From Deltaproteobacteria bacterium (GTDB lineage: Bacteria; Desulfobacterota; Desulfobacteria; Desulfobacterales; Desulfatirhabdiaceae): 64,000 nt of DNA. Below the pieces are notes generated by a model. It did no database searches, was not told the origin of the DNA, and saw only the letters and a list, made by a program, of their open reading frames with translations. Shown piece after piece: positions 43,708 to 53,478 of the stretch. A program made the translations under genes and the position numbers. The stretch is from the NCBI GenBank assembly GCA_016219185.1, contig JACRBZ010000086.1:62001-126000 (forward strand), written 5' to 3'. How positions within the stretch are numbered: position 1 is the first letter of the stretch; each line of letters opens with the position of its first letter.

Positions 43708-44313
43708 ATGCGAGCATTTCTTAGAACCGTCTCGACAATTGCCATTTTGATATTCTGGACATCCGCTTCGACATTCGCGCTTTCGGATGTATACAAAGAT
43801 AATATTTACAACCCCGGCCAGTTAAAGCCGGTCGACAGCACGCTGAAAGTCAAGGTGGGAGAACCCGCCCCTGAATTCACATTGCCGTCCCTGAGCGGTG
43901 AAGCCGTTTCTCTCAGCCAGTTCGCGGGAAAGAAAAACGTCGTGATTTCATTTGTCCCCGCAGCCTGGACCCCGATATGTTCGGATCAATGGCCGGGGTA
44001 CAATCTGGCAAAAGGGCTGTTCGAGGCCCATGACGCCATTCTTCTCGGCATTACCGTGGATAACCTGCCGACCCTGTATTCCTGGACCCGGCAAATGGGA
44101 AATCTCTGGTTTCCGGTGCTGTCGGATTTCTGGCCGCACGGGGCCGTGGCGGATAAATTCGGAGTGCTGCGCAGCGATGGAGTTGCCGAGCGGGCGCTGT
44201 TCATCATCGACAAGGCCGGAATCCTGCGCTACGCCAAGGTTGGGGACATCAACCGCCGGCCAGACCTGGAAGAGCTGATCAATGCACTGGAAAAAGCTAA
44301 CAGCAGCAAATGA
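43708..44313 (+). CDS. Exported peroxiredoxin (AhpC/TSA family, Cys type)
   Basis: A 201-residue protein with a signal peptide (about 1-25). The peroxiredoxin domain holds VGEPAPEFTLPSLSGE, the peroxidatic Cys in WTPICSDQWPGY, GITVDNLPTLYSW and RALFIIDKAGILRYA. The only cysteine in the mature part is the peroxidatic one, so it is a 1-Cys enzyme needing an external reductant. The adjacent exported CPHC protein is the obvious candidate. It differs from the selenocysteine peroxiredoxin at 12746, which is cytoplasmic. Confidence 0.88.
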   Translation: MRAFLRTVSTIAILIFWTSASTFALSDVYKDNIYNPGQLKPVDSTLKVKVGEPAPEFTLPSLSGEAVSLSQFAGKKNVVISFVPAAWTPICSDQWPGYNLAKGLFEAHDAILLGITVDNLPTLYSWTRQMGNLWFPVLSDFWPHGAVADKFGVLRSDGVAERALFIIDKAGILRYAKVGDINRRPDLEELINALEKANSSK

Positions 44314-44457
44314 CAGCTTAGCCGGTATTCATCAGCAGAAATACGCAGGTGCCATAGGTTTTTTTGGCTTCTCCTGACGTAAATCAAGTCCGCCCCGGCT
44401 GAGTCGAGATCAAGTGCATGGCCCGCAGCCCGGTCAATTGGGTGGAAGGTGATAATC

Positions 44458-45870
44458 ATGGACATCCATAAACTGATCCAGTCACCAGAATCGGAGAAAC
44501 TGGAATTCAAGAAAACCTTTGGCAAGGAAGTGATCATCAGCTTGACAGCCTTTGCCAATTCTTGTGGCGGCCGTGTGGTGGTGGGTGTCGATAGCAATGG
44601 CAAGGTATCCGGCCTCAGCATCGGGGCCGAAACGATCCAGCAATATCTCAATGAAATCAAGCTCGCCACCTATCCCCAGATTCTGCCGCATGTCGATCTG
44701 TACGAAATAGACGGTAAAACCGTGCTGGTTTTTGAGGTCCGGGAATACCCCATTAAGCCCATTGCCTGTAAAAATCGCTATTACCGTCGCGTTAAAAACA
44801 GCAATCACCTGCTGAGCCTGGATGAAATCGTCGATCTGCAACAGCAGAGCCTGAACATTTCTTTTGATGCCTATCCGCTGAAAGACAGCCTGTCATCACT
44901 GGACGAATCCCTCATGAATCGCTTTATCGACAGGGTAAACTCAAGAGGCAGGATCAATTTGCAGGATGACCTGCTGATGAATCTGACCAAACTCAAAATG
45001 ATCCAGAATGGCAGCCCCACTCTTGCTGCAATGCTTTTGTTCGGCAACCATGGTTATTCCATCCATATCGGCCGGTTCAAGGCGGCGGACACGATTATCG
45101 ATGATCTGTTGATCAAAGATCCTTTGCCCGAAGCACTGGAAGAAGCCCTGATTTTTATAAAAAAGCATATCAATCTCTCGTATGAATTCGATGGCAGTCT
45201 GCAACGCACTGAGCGCTGGCAATATCCCATAGAAGTCATTCGGGAGGTGCTGCTGAATTCCGTGGTTCACAGAGATTATAAAAACACTTCTGATATCGTA
45301 ATCAAAATTTTTGACGATCGTATCGTGTTTGCCAACCCGGGCCGGCTATATGGTCATTTGACCATCGAGGACCTTCAGCGGGACAATTATGTCTCTTCTC
45401 TTCGCAACCGGCTGCTGGCCGAGGCTTTTTATCTGAGCGGGGACATTGAAAAATATGGAACCGGATTTGTCCGCATCCGGCGGATGCTGAAAGACCACGG
45501 CGGGGTTTTGATTCAACTGAGTGAGATGGGCGATTTCTTCAGGGTTGAATTATTGCGTTCATCCGCAGGTTCGGATGGCGAAAAGAAAACTCGGTTGCAA
45601 GAAAAGTTGCAAGAAAAGTTGCAAGAAAAGTTGCAAGAAAAGTATCCGGCTCTACAGCAGACGATCATTGGAAATATGTCTGCCAACCCGGATATCACTT
45701 ATGCCCAATTGATGGCTTTAACCGGAAAGTCACAAGAGGCCCTTCGCCGTAATATCAATCAATTGAAACAAAAAGGTGTTATCGAACGGATCGGTTCGGA
45801 TAAGGGTGGCCGCTGGCAGGTTCACATTTTACAAAAAGCTCCGGCCCTTAATGAAAGAGAAGTGCCGTAA
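44458..45870 (+). CDS. AlbA_2 (Schlafen-like) ATP-binding regulator with LQEK repeats
   Basis: A 470-residue protein. The N-terminal AlbA_2 domain (ESEKLEFKKTF, FANSCGGRVVVGVD, NRYYRRVKNSN) is followed by an HATPase_c_4-like domain (VLLNSVVHRDY, IVFANPGRLYG, GTGFVRIRRML) and a C-terminal winged helix (LMALTGKSQEALRRNINQLKQKG). A linker of four perfect LQEK repeats lies between the last two. Such proteins act as transcription regulators, often in mobile or phage-defence settings. ATG 44458 has GGAAGG upstream; a GTG nine bases earlier overlaps that site. Confidence 0.88.
   Translation: MDIHKLIQSPESEKLEFKKTFGKEVIISLTAFANSCGGRVVVGVDSNGKVSGLSIGAETIQQYLNEIKLATYPQILPHVDLYEIDGKTVLVFEVREYPIKPIACKNRYYRRVKNSNHLLSLDEIVDLQQQSLNISFDAYPLKDSLSSLDESLMNRFIDRVNSRGRINLQDDLLMNLTKLKMIQNGSPTLAAMLLFGNHGYSIHIGRFKAADTIIDDLLIKDPLPEALEEALIFIKKHINLSYEFDGSLQRTERWQYPIEVIREVLLNSVVHRDYKNTSDIVIKIFDDRIVFANPGRLYGHLTIEDLQRDNYVSSLRNRLLAEAFYLSGDIEKYGTGFVRIRRMLKDHGGVLIQLSEMGDFFRVELLRSSAGSDGEKKTRLQEKLQEKLQEKLQEKYPALQQTIIGNMSANPDITYAQLMALTGKSQEALRRNINQLKQKGVIERIGSDKGGRWQVHILQKAPALNEREVP
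45595..45642 (+). repeat. Four tandem copies of a 12-bp unit (LQEK coding)
   Basis: The unit TTGCAAGAAAAG occurs four times without change inside the AlbA_2 regulator gene. Because the unit is a multiple of three, slippage would change linker length but not the frame. Confidence 0.95.
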
Positions 45871-46028
45871 CGGTTCACTTCCCTTTCCTCAGAAAAATAA
45901 TATAGATGGACTGGAGGTATCCCGGCGGATGAAGAATGCCCGGATATCCGGGAAGACATCGATCCAATCAGTCTGCCCATTAAATTGAATCAAGTAAGAT
46001 TTCCCAGGAATTACCTCCCAACCAGGCC

Positions 46029-46871
46029 TTATGCCGACGAATCTCCGGCTTTCAGGTCAAGATGAAGGGTTGCAATCGCTTCCACGACCGGCACAATCGT
46101 CCTGCTGGTTTTGCGAAGATCAATGGTTTTGATGTAGCGGCTGCAACGGTCACAGCCATCCACCCGATATTCGGGTTCCTGGTCGCTGAAAAAATAATGC
46201 AGTTGGCTGCTGTCCGTGTTGTCGCAAAACGGACAGTAAATCCGGGGAGTCAGCCATTCGTGCCAGCAGAAACTGCAGACATACCAGCGCTCTCCTTCCC
46301 CTTTCAACATGGAAAGGCCCGGACTGCTGCCGCAAATCGGGCAATAACCGGTTCTCCACGGCTCCTTCGCAGTCAGTGAAGCCGCAAGTTGCTCCGAGCA
46401 CAGCCGCAAAGAAGGCCGAATGCTGTTGTAGCCGAAAAGCAGAGCCATGTCCGCGGACACGCCGGAGGGGATTTTATCCGGGGTGCCCTTCCCTAATGCC
46501 AGATCAAAGAGATCCTTCGGTTTCAGAGATTCAGCCCCAAGGGATTCGGATATCATCCGTGCGGCCTCTTTCATATCGGCGGATGCGGATGCGCCAGCGA
46601 TTTCGCAGAGTTTTTCCAGGAGACGGGTTGCGGCAGCCAGATCAATTTCAAAATCAGCAGCAGCCACCAGGGGGAATTTCTCCGCAAGTTTCATCGCCAG
46701 AATGTCTTCGGGCATATCAATCCGCGGAACATGGGTATGGGCCTTGGCCTCTTCCTGAGCCAGAAACACGGCTTCGTAGAATTTCAGAATTTCTGTATAG
46801 GCCGGACGAGCTGCCGTTACTTCCCGGCAGGCCTTTTGAATCCTCTCTTTTGCAGCATCAGCATCGGTCAT
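46029..46871 (-). CDS. fdhE: Formate dehydrogenase accessory protein FdhE
   Basis: A 280-residue protein. The C-terminal half has four rubredoxin-like CxxC pairs: CPICGSSPG, CSFCWHEW, CPFCDN and CDRCSRY, which bind iron in FdhE. The N-terminal half is helical, as in the family. FdhE is needed for maturation of exported formate dehydrogenase. It lies downstream of fdhA and fdhB in the same direction, with a 206-bp gap holding a strong hairpin. Confidence 0.92.
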   Translation of the reverse strand: MTDADAAKERIQKACREVTAARPAYTEILKFYEAVFLAQEEAKAHTHVPRIDMPEDILAMKLAEKFPLVAAADFEIDLAAATRLLEKLCEIAGASASADMKEAARMISESLGAESLKPKDLFDLALGKGTPDKIPSGVSADMALLFGYNSIRPSLRLCSEQLAASLTAKEPWRTGYCPICGSSPGLSMLKGEGERWYVCSFCWHEWLTPRIYCPFCDNTDSSQLHYFFSDQEPEYRVDGCDRCSRYIKTIDLRKTSRTIVPVVEAIATLHLDLKAGDSSA

Positions 46872-46944
46872 GATCAGTAATTACCTTTAGGCGTTAGATT
46901 TTAAGTCAAAGGGGGCAGTCGGTTTTTCATGTCCGACATAACAG

Positions 46945-46983
46945 ACAGGGTGATTCAAACCGGAAAGATTTGAATCACCCTGT
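46945..46983 (-). other. Perfect 15-bp palindrome between fdhB and fdhE
   Basis: The arms ACAGGGTGATTCAAA and TTTGAATCACCCTGT are perfectly complementary around a 9-base loop. There is no T tract on the minus strand after it. It is probably an mRNA processing or stability hairpin, or a partial terminator that reduces fdhE relative to fdhAB. Confidence 0.6.
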
Positions 46984-47077
46984 TGCATCAACCATCTTGT
47001 TCGTGTCTGAATGAAAAAACACATTCGGCAAAAAGTGAACACGCCGAACAATGATTTCTCAGACACCATTTCCAGTG

Positions 47078-47803
47078 CTATGCCTGAAGCACCCGCGAGG
47101 CAATGTCCGTCAGTGGCCGAAACATCTTCTTCAAGGCCAGGTGCCGCGTCAGATTTACATCCGAAGATGACGCCACGGCATATTTGAAGTACAGCTTGGG
47201 ATCATACGACGTCAGATAAATGACCTGGACATCCTCCGCATCCAGAAGCTTTGCATCCGGATATTTGACTTTTACCTCGGCCAGACGTTTTTCGGCAAGG
47301 GCTTTCATCTCTTTCACATCTCCGAAATTCATGGCACCGGTCGGACACGTCTGCACGCAGGAGGGAATCAGCCCGTTATGAACCCGGTCATTGCACATAT
47401 CGCATTTGGCCAGAGTGCCATCCGCGGATTTCCGGGGAATATTATACGGACAGGATGCGATAATTTCATCCGCATTCAGAAACCGGGTTTCGGCCGTATA
47501 AATGACCGCCCCGGTCGCCTCATCCTTGTACACGGCCCGGGGATCGCCGGCCGTATCCAGACAGGGCGGGGAAACACAGTGCCGGCACTGTTCCGGAAAG
47601 AACAGCCAGTTCAGTTTTTTATTGACTACTTCTTCCCGCATGCGAACGAGTTTGTAGGTGTTAAACGACAGATCCGGCGGATTTTCATTCGTCCCCCGGT
47701 TGGTGGTCATTTCCGCCGGAAGATTATGCCACTGCTTACAGGCCACCTGACATCCCCGGCAGGCGGAACAAACGGTTGTATCTACAAAAAATGCCTTACT
47801 CAT
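47078..47803 (-). CDS. fdhB: Formate dehydrogenase beta subunit (4Fe-4S ferredoxin-like)
   Basis: A 241-residue protein with four Cys clusters of the polyferredoxin type: CSACRGCQVACKQW, CRHCVSPPCL, CPYNIPRK with CDMC, and CVQTCPTGAM. It relays electrons from the catalytic subunit. There is no C-terminal membrane anchor, which fits the soluble periplasmic FdhAB type found in sulfate reducers. It is probably exported with FdhA by hitchhiking. The ATG at 47803, with GGAGGT upstream, is preferred to the GTG nine bases earlier. The gap to fdhA is 15 bp. Confidence 0.95.
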   Translation of the reverse strand: MSKAFFVDTTVCSACRGCQVACKQWHNLPAEMTTNRGTNENPPDLSFNTYKLVRMREEVVNKKLNWLFFPEQCRHCVSPPCLDTAGDPRAVYKDEATGAVIYTAETRFLNADEIIASCPYNIPRKSADGTLAKCDMCNDRVHNGLIPSCVQTCPTGAMNFGDVKEMKALAEKRLAEVKVKYPDAKLLDAEDVQVIYLTSYDPKLYFKYAVASSSDVNLTRHLALKKMFRPLTDIASRVLQA

Positions 47804-47818
47804 GGGCTCCACCTCCGG

Positions 47819-50800
47819 TTATAGTTTGGTTACGTTGACCATAAAGGCTTTGGTTTCCGGAATTCGGGTATTGGGATCACCCGCGGACGGGGTCAGCAGG
47901 TTCGCGCTTTCCTCTTTGCCGCTGGCCGGCCATCGCCACCCGTAATTATACGGCATCCCCACTTGATGAACAACGGTTCCGGCAATCTTCATCGGTTTAA
48001 ACCGTTTGGTTACAACCGCCGTGCATTCCAGTGATCCACGCACCGAAGACACCTTGACCCGCTCGCCGTTCTTGATGCCTTTAAGGGTACCAAGCTCCTC
48101 GCTCATCTCCACAAACACCTGGGGCTGGAGTTCCATGAGCCAGGGTTGCGGACGGGTGAGAAGACCGGTCTGCCAGTGTTCGGATACCCGGTAAGTCGTT
48201 CCCACATAGGGGAATCTGGGGTCGCAGGTGGCAAAGGTATCGGCGCTGGTGCCGTAAACCGCGGCCGTTGGGCTGGTAAACTGAGAACTCATAAAGTTCT
48301 TTTCCACCGGGCATTCCATGGGCTCGTAATGTTCGGGAAAGGGGCCGTCAATCAATCCGGGTCCAAAAAGCTGGCCAAAGCCGTGAACGGTCATGATAAA
48401 CGGATGCTTGGCCTTGGGATCCGGCTGACCGTCGGCACCGATCAGCGGCGGCGCTGGCCCATCCGGCACATCTCCGATCCACTTGCCGTCCTTCCACTGG
48501 ATGACCCAGCGTTTTTCGTCATAAGGCTGCCCCTTGGGATCCACGGAAGCCCGGTTGTAAATGATTCTGCGATTCACCGGCCATGCCCAGGCAAACTCGG
48601 GATACAGGCCGATTTTGTTCGGCGCATCTTCCTGTTTTCTGCGGGCCGCCATGTTTCCCTTGTCCGTATAGCTGCCGGCATAAACCCAGTTGCCGCAGGA
48701 CGTGGACCCGTCGCTTTGAAGAAATGCAAAACTGGGAACCTGGGAGCCCATCTTGAATTCCTGGTCCCCGACCTTGACATCCTTGACAAAAAAGCCGTTG
48801 ATCTGTTTGGCCACCTTGTGGGGATCAAATTTGTGGTCCGTCATGTAGTCCCACTTCAGGTTCAGAATCGGGTCCGGGAAAACGCCGCCTGCCTTGTAAA
48901 GCTCCTGCAACTTGAGACCCAGTTCCATGATGATGTCACCGTCCGGCAGACTGTTTCCGAGAGGCCTGGGACCTGCATACCGCCACTGCATCCAGCGCCC
49001 GCTGTTGGAAATGCTGCCTTCTTTTTCAACCGACACGCAAGCCGGAAGCATGAAGACTTCCGTGGCCACATCTTCCGGAATCATATCGGGTCCCTGCCAG
49101 AAGGAACCGGTTTCATTGTCAAAGAGATTGACGTTTACCATCCATTCGAGATTGGCCAGGGCTTTACGCACTTTTCCGGCATTGGAGCCGCTGCATGCCG
49201 GATTCATGCCCCAGGCAAAAAAGCCCTTGATGCTGCCCTTATACATCTCATCAAAGATATCCAGCCAGGAATACGGCTTGCCTTCATCCAGCTTCGGCAG
49301 CCAGGGATAGCCGAATTCGTTTTCTGCGGAAGCCTTGTCTCCGAAAAAGGATTTCAGCAGGCTGACGATATATTTGGGCTCGTTCTGCCACCAGTTCAGG
49401 CTGAGCGGGTCCTTGCTCTGGGCCCTGCGCTTTAATAGATCCTCCAGTTTCGCGGTTTTTCCTGTCGGAACCGGAATATAGCCGGGCCAGACATTAAACA
49501 ACAGCCCCTGATCCGTGGATCCCTGCACATTGGACTCCCCCCTTAACGCATTCACGCCGCCGCCGGCAATGCCCATGTTTCCCAGAAGAAGCTGAATGAT
49601 GGACATGGTCCGAATGTTCTGGACCCCCACCGTATGCTGGGTCCAGCCCATGGCGTACATGACGGTTCCGGCCTTGTTATTGGCGCCGGTGGCGGCGAAA
49701 GTCTTGTAAACCTCCAGCAGATCCGCTTCCGAGGTACCGGTAATTTTGGAAACCAGTTTGAGATCGTAGCGGTCATAGTGTTTTTTCATAAGATTGATGA
49801 CGCACCGGCTGTCCTTCAGGGTCAAATCCTTTAAGGGCACGCCCTTTTCATCCATCTGAAATGTCCAGCTCGCCTTGTCATATTTCTTGATTTTGGAATC
49901 CCAGCCGGAAAACAGTCCGTCTTTAAATGAAAAATCCTTGTTTACCAGGAAAGCGGCATTGGTGTAATTCAGAACATATTCTTCGCCGATCAGCTTGTTA
50001 TCCAGAATGTATTTGATCATCCCGCCCAGGAAAGCGATGTCGGTTCCGGAGCGTAGCGGCGCATAGATATCCGCTTTTGAGGAGGTTCGGGTAAACCGGG
50101 GGTCGACGTTGATGACCTTGGCGCCGTTTCTCTGGGCTTCCGTGACCCATTTGAAGGATATGGGATGGTTTTCCGCAGCGTTACTGCCCATGATCAGGAT
50201 GCAGTCGCTGTTTTTAAGGTCAATCCAGTGGTTGGTCATTGCACCGCGTCCGAACGACTCTGCCAGAGCCGCAACAGTGGCGCTGTGTCAGATACGTGCC
50301 TGGTGCTCGATATAGACCAGCCCCAGAGAGCGCAGCATGGCCTGATAAATCCAGCATTCTTCGTTATCCAGGGCCGCGCTTCCGACTGAGGCTATGGCAG
50401 TGGTGCGGTTGACGGTCTGCCCGGCGGCATTGCTTGCGGTAAACGATGAATCCCGTGTGGTCTTGACGCGTCTGGCAATGCGGTCAATAGCCCATTCCCA
50501 GGTGACTTCCTGCCATTTTGTTGCATAAGGCGCGCGATACATGGGGTTGAGGAGCCGGTTTTCGTTTTCAACCAGCCCGGCCAGCGCAGCCCCTTTGGAG
50601 CATAATGCCCCCCGGTTGATGACATGGTCCGGATCACCTTCGATGTTGATGACCCGTCCGTCCCCTTTTTTACTGGTATGCACTATGGCCCCACATCCCA
50701 CCGCGCAATAACAGCAGATCGTGGTGGTTTCCTTGGCATACCTGGTCTTGAGCATCTGTGCGTGGGCTTTGACCGGTGACAGATCAAAACCCAGACTACC

Positions 50801-50866
50801 ACTGACCGCAAGACCCGCAGCCGTGGCGCCGGTAATTTTGATAAAATCCCTTCGCGTTACTTCCAT
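47819..50866 (-). CDS. fdhA: Formate dehydrogenase alpha subunit, selenoprotein (UGA at codon 193), Tat-exported
   Basis: The catalytic subunit oxidises formate to CO2 on a molybdenum or tungsten bis-pterin centre. Reading through TGA 50288-50290 joins two frames into a 1015-residue protein. It has a Tat signal TRRDFIKITG, a 4Fe-4S site (CCYCAVGCG...CSKG), then RI-Sec-HSATVAALAESFGRGAMTNHW, the canonical active-site context in which Sec ligands the metal and the next His assists catalysis. A C-terminal pterin domain (GERVKVSSVRG) follows. AAGGAG precedes the ATG. Normal gene calling would split it into pieces of 192 and 806 residues. Confidence 0.95.
50255..50271 (-). promoter_or_regulatory. 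Candidate SECIS hairpin of fdhA
   Basis: On the minus strand CGGCTCT and AGAGTCG pair over 7 positions (one G-T) around a GGC loop. The loop begins 23 nt after the selenocysteine UGA, the usual place for a bacterial SECIS. The geometry matches that of the peroxiredoxin hairpin at 12890. Confidence 0.65.
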
Positions 50867-50960
50867 GGAAATTTTACTCCTTTCTGGGCTTTTCGGTTAC
50901 GATAACTTACCAGACAAAAATTCCAGACACCATAACCCGACAACAACATTCACCAACAAA

Positions 50961-51013
50961 AAACACCACATAATGTGCCTCAACAAACTAAATATACACA
51001 ATATATGGTGTTT
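50961..51013 (-). terminator. Possible terminator after the acidic protein gene
   Basis: On the minus strand AAACACCATAT (51013-51003) can pair with ATGTGGTGTTT (50971-50961) with one mismatch, followed by TTTTG. The loop is long (about 31 nt), so the call is tentative. Confidence 0.35.
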
Positions 51014-51050
51014 AAAAAAAGTTATATGAACGTATCAACAGGACAATTTC

Positions 51051-51518
51051 TTACAATTCATCCTCGACATCCACGGCATCATCATCGGCAATCTTGATGG
51101 AAGAATCAATCTTGATTTCATCGGAATCATCGCTGTCCCCATCGAAGTCTTCCTCGAGCAAATCATCGATAATTTCAGCATCTTCCTCAATACCCATGAA
51201 TGCTTCTGTCAGGATTTCCTTGGATGACGCCGCAGGCTCATCAATAGCAAGTTCCACGGGTTCGGATTTATTGGCCGCATAAAAATCCATCACCATATCG
51301 GCAATTTTTTCAGCATGCCCCCTGGGGGGATACATATTTTTGGTTCTGAGAACCGCGATGACTTTTTCTCTGCCCGCGGCAACGGCACTGGATACCGCTG
51401 CATCATCATAGCTTTCCTCGCAGAGCAGCGACAAACTGTCCTTGTCCAGCTCGCCGAATTCGCGAATAATCAACCGGCTATTATCTTGATTTTTTAAAAT
51501 GGTGTATTGCTGTTTCAT
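51051..51518 (-). CDS. Acidic protein of unknown function
   Basis: A 155-residue soluble protein. The N-terminal two thirds is a mixed alpha/beta domain (YTILKNQDNSRLIIREFGEL, YPPRGHAEKIADMVMDFY). The last 50 residues are extremely acidic, dominated by Asp and Glu (EEDAEIIDDLLEEDFDGDSD). The start at 51518 has GGGGAG upstream. Similar acidic-tailed proteins occur in Desulfobacterota, but no function is known to me. It is monocistronic, between the acyl-CoA ligase and formate dehydrogenase genes. Confidence 0.7.
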   Translation of the reverse strand: MKQQYTILKNQDNSRLIIREFGELDKDSLSLLCEESYDDAAVSSAVAAGREKVIAVLRTKNMYPPRGHAEKIADMVMDFYAANKSEPVELAIDEPAASSKEILTEAFMGIEEDAEIIDDLLEEDFDGDSDDSDEIKIDSSIKIADDDAVDVEDEL

Positions 51519-51697
51519 TCCAACCCATCTCCCCTGGCACGGCATTTCCGTGCTGTCATAACTTCAAAAATTCAAAAAAACATAACTGTTTTAAACATAT
51601 ACTGTTTATCTGCTATATTCAAGACCAAACTGGTTCATGGCAAAGCCTTAACGCTGCAATCGGACGGAATTTATCGGGCCGTATCCGATTCACGATG

Positions 51698-53200
51698 TTA
51701 TCCATACAGTAATTTGACCCTGGCTCTGTCTATGGATCCGTCAGCAGCCCTGGGGAGCGTATCGACAAACTGGACATACCGGGGTTTTTTATAACGGGCA
51801 ATCCGCGAAGCCACATATTCCATGAGCACTTCGGCCTTCAGACTAACGCCGGCTTTCAGAACACAGACCGCTTTGATGCCTTCACCGAATTTCGGGTCCG
51901 GAACCCCGATCACCGATACGGCTTCCACGGACGGATGCTCCAGAATCACTGCCTCAACTTCCGCGGGATAGACATTTTCCCCGCCGGGCTTGATCAGCTC
52001 TTTCTCGGGCTTTCGGCCGGCAAACCACAGATAGCCTTCCGCGTCCATCCGGCCCAGATCGCCGGTATGATGCCGGTCATTCCGGAATATGTTCCGGTTG
52101 TAATCCGCTTGATTCCAGAAGCCCTGAAACACGAGCGGCCCCTGAACCACGATTTCACCGCTTTCTCCGTCAGCCACGGAACGTTCATTCTCATCCACGA
52201 TCTGCATCCGAATCAGAAAACCTTGTTTTCCGGCTGAACCGGGTTTTTCCAGTGCCGGCGAAAATGTGACCATTCCCGAGGTTTCGGTCTGGCCGTAAAG
52301 GATCCAGAACACGCTCTGGGTTCTGGCCTCAAAAGCCTTGATGGCATCGGGCTGATCAATGCCAAGGACATGTTTGAGCGTTGAAAGGGAATACGGGCGC
52401 TGATCCATTTCGGTCTGAAGATTGGATAATATCGGCGGAAACGATCCGATGATGGAAACACCTTCCTTATCGATCCACTCCAGGGCTTTCCGGGGATCAA
52501 ACCGGTCCAGGATAACATTTTTACCGCCGGCATGCATTACCGCCAGAGCCAGATTCATGCCGGTGATATGAAACAGCGGCAGTATATTTAAATGGGTATC
52601 ACCAGAGGTTAATCCCATCGTTGCCATGGTCTGAAGGTTTCCAAGCGTGATGTTGGCATGGGTCAGTACCGCACCACGGGATTTACCAGCTATCGCTGCG
52701 GTATAGATAATGCAAAACGGGTCCTCTGAAGATGACGGACACCCACTGAAAGCAACATCACTGCAAAACAACCGATTCAGCGGAATTCCGATGGAACCGG
52801 AATCTTCAAAGCAGTAAATTCGGCCCGAATACCCGTTGGAACCGGTTATTTGATTGACTGTTTCGGCGCAATTGCGGTCATAACACAGGGCAACCGGCGC
52901 TGAATCAGTCAGAATATGCCGGATTTCCTCCGGAGAAAGCCGCCAGTTGATGGCAACCACGATGGCCCCGCATGCGGCTGCCGCCCCCAGAATTAAAAAA
53001 TAGGAATGGCAGTTGTATGACAGAATCGCAATACGGTCTCCTTTTTCGATTCCCTGCTGTTTCATTCCCCCTGCCAGGGCATTTACCTGCAGCAGCAGAT
53101 CTGAAAAAGAGATACGGTTCTCATTACAGACCAGTGCGGTCCGGTTGCCATGGATAACGGCGTTTCGCTGAAAAATGTCATATACTGTAAAACTTCGCAT
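51698..53200 (-). CDS. AMP-binding acyl-CoA ligase-like protein with altered motifs
   Basis: A 500-residue ANL-superfamily protein. Motif A5 (YGQTETSG), A7 (HTGDLG) and A8 (GRKPEKELIKPGGENVYPAEVE) are normal. The phosphate-binding A3 loop reads YTAAIAGKSRGAVLTH instead of the usual YTSGTTGxPKG. In A10 the catalytic Lys is Ser (DGSIDR). The overall length and C-terminal domain match medium-chain or aromatic acyl-CoA synthetases. It may have weak or altered adenylation activity. The ATG at 53200 is preferred to the GTG at 53209, which lies too close to the AGGAGG site. Confidence 0.85.
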   Translation of the reverse strand: MRSFTVYDIFQRNAVIHGNRTALVCNENRISFSDLLLQVNALAGGMKQQGIEKGDRIAILSYNCHSYFLILGAAAACGAIVVAINWRLSPEEIRHILTDSAPVALCYDRNCAETVNQITGSNGYSGRIYCFEDSGSIGIPLNRLFCSDVAFSGCPSSSEDPFCIIYTAAIAGKSRGAVLTHANITLGNLQTMATMGLTSGDTHLNILPLFHITGMNLALAVMHAGGKNVILDRFDPRKALEWIDKEGVSIIGSFPPILSNLQTEMDQRPYSLSTLKHVLGIDQPDAIKAFEARTQSVFWILYGQTETSGMVTFSPALEKPGSAGKQGFLIRMQIVDENERSVADGESGEIVVQGPLVFQGFWNQADYNRNIFRNDRHHTGDLGRMDAEGYLWFAGRKPEKELIKPGGENVYPAEVEAVILEHPSVEAVSVIGVPDPKFGEGIKAVCVLKAGVSLKAEVLMEYVASRIARYKKPRYVQFVDTLPRAADGSIDRARVKLLYG

Positions 53201-53478
53201 AAATCCCACTGCCTCCTTTATGAAACGGATTAGAAAGAAAAACGCAGAATACGGCTGTTACGACTGTCCGGAAAAATCATACTTGACAGATGGTTCTGTT
53301 TTGAATCATATATAATACGATACTGGCAAATGGTTCTTTATTCGGGATCAAAAAGTAATTCAATTAATTGTGTCATAATGGCTCACACCACGCCGATCAA
53401 CTTATTTTCATAAAGCCATTTTCCTTGAGATAATAAGACCTGCGCATAACATTTTTCGGTTTATTATGGAGAAATCAA

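Noticed and set aside
48146..49435. A 429-codon plus-strand frame inside fdhA
   Set aside because: Antisense shadow of the formate dehydrogenase gene with no family signature.
53281..53312. TTGACA and TATAAT upstream of the Thr-Pro lipoprotein as a sigma-70 promoter
   Set aside because: The two boxes are 22 bp apart, too far for a normal promoter.
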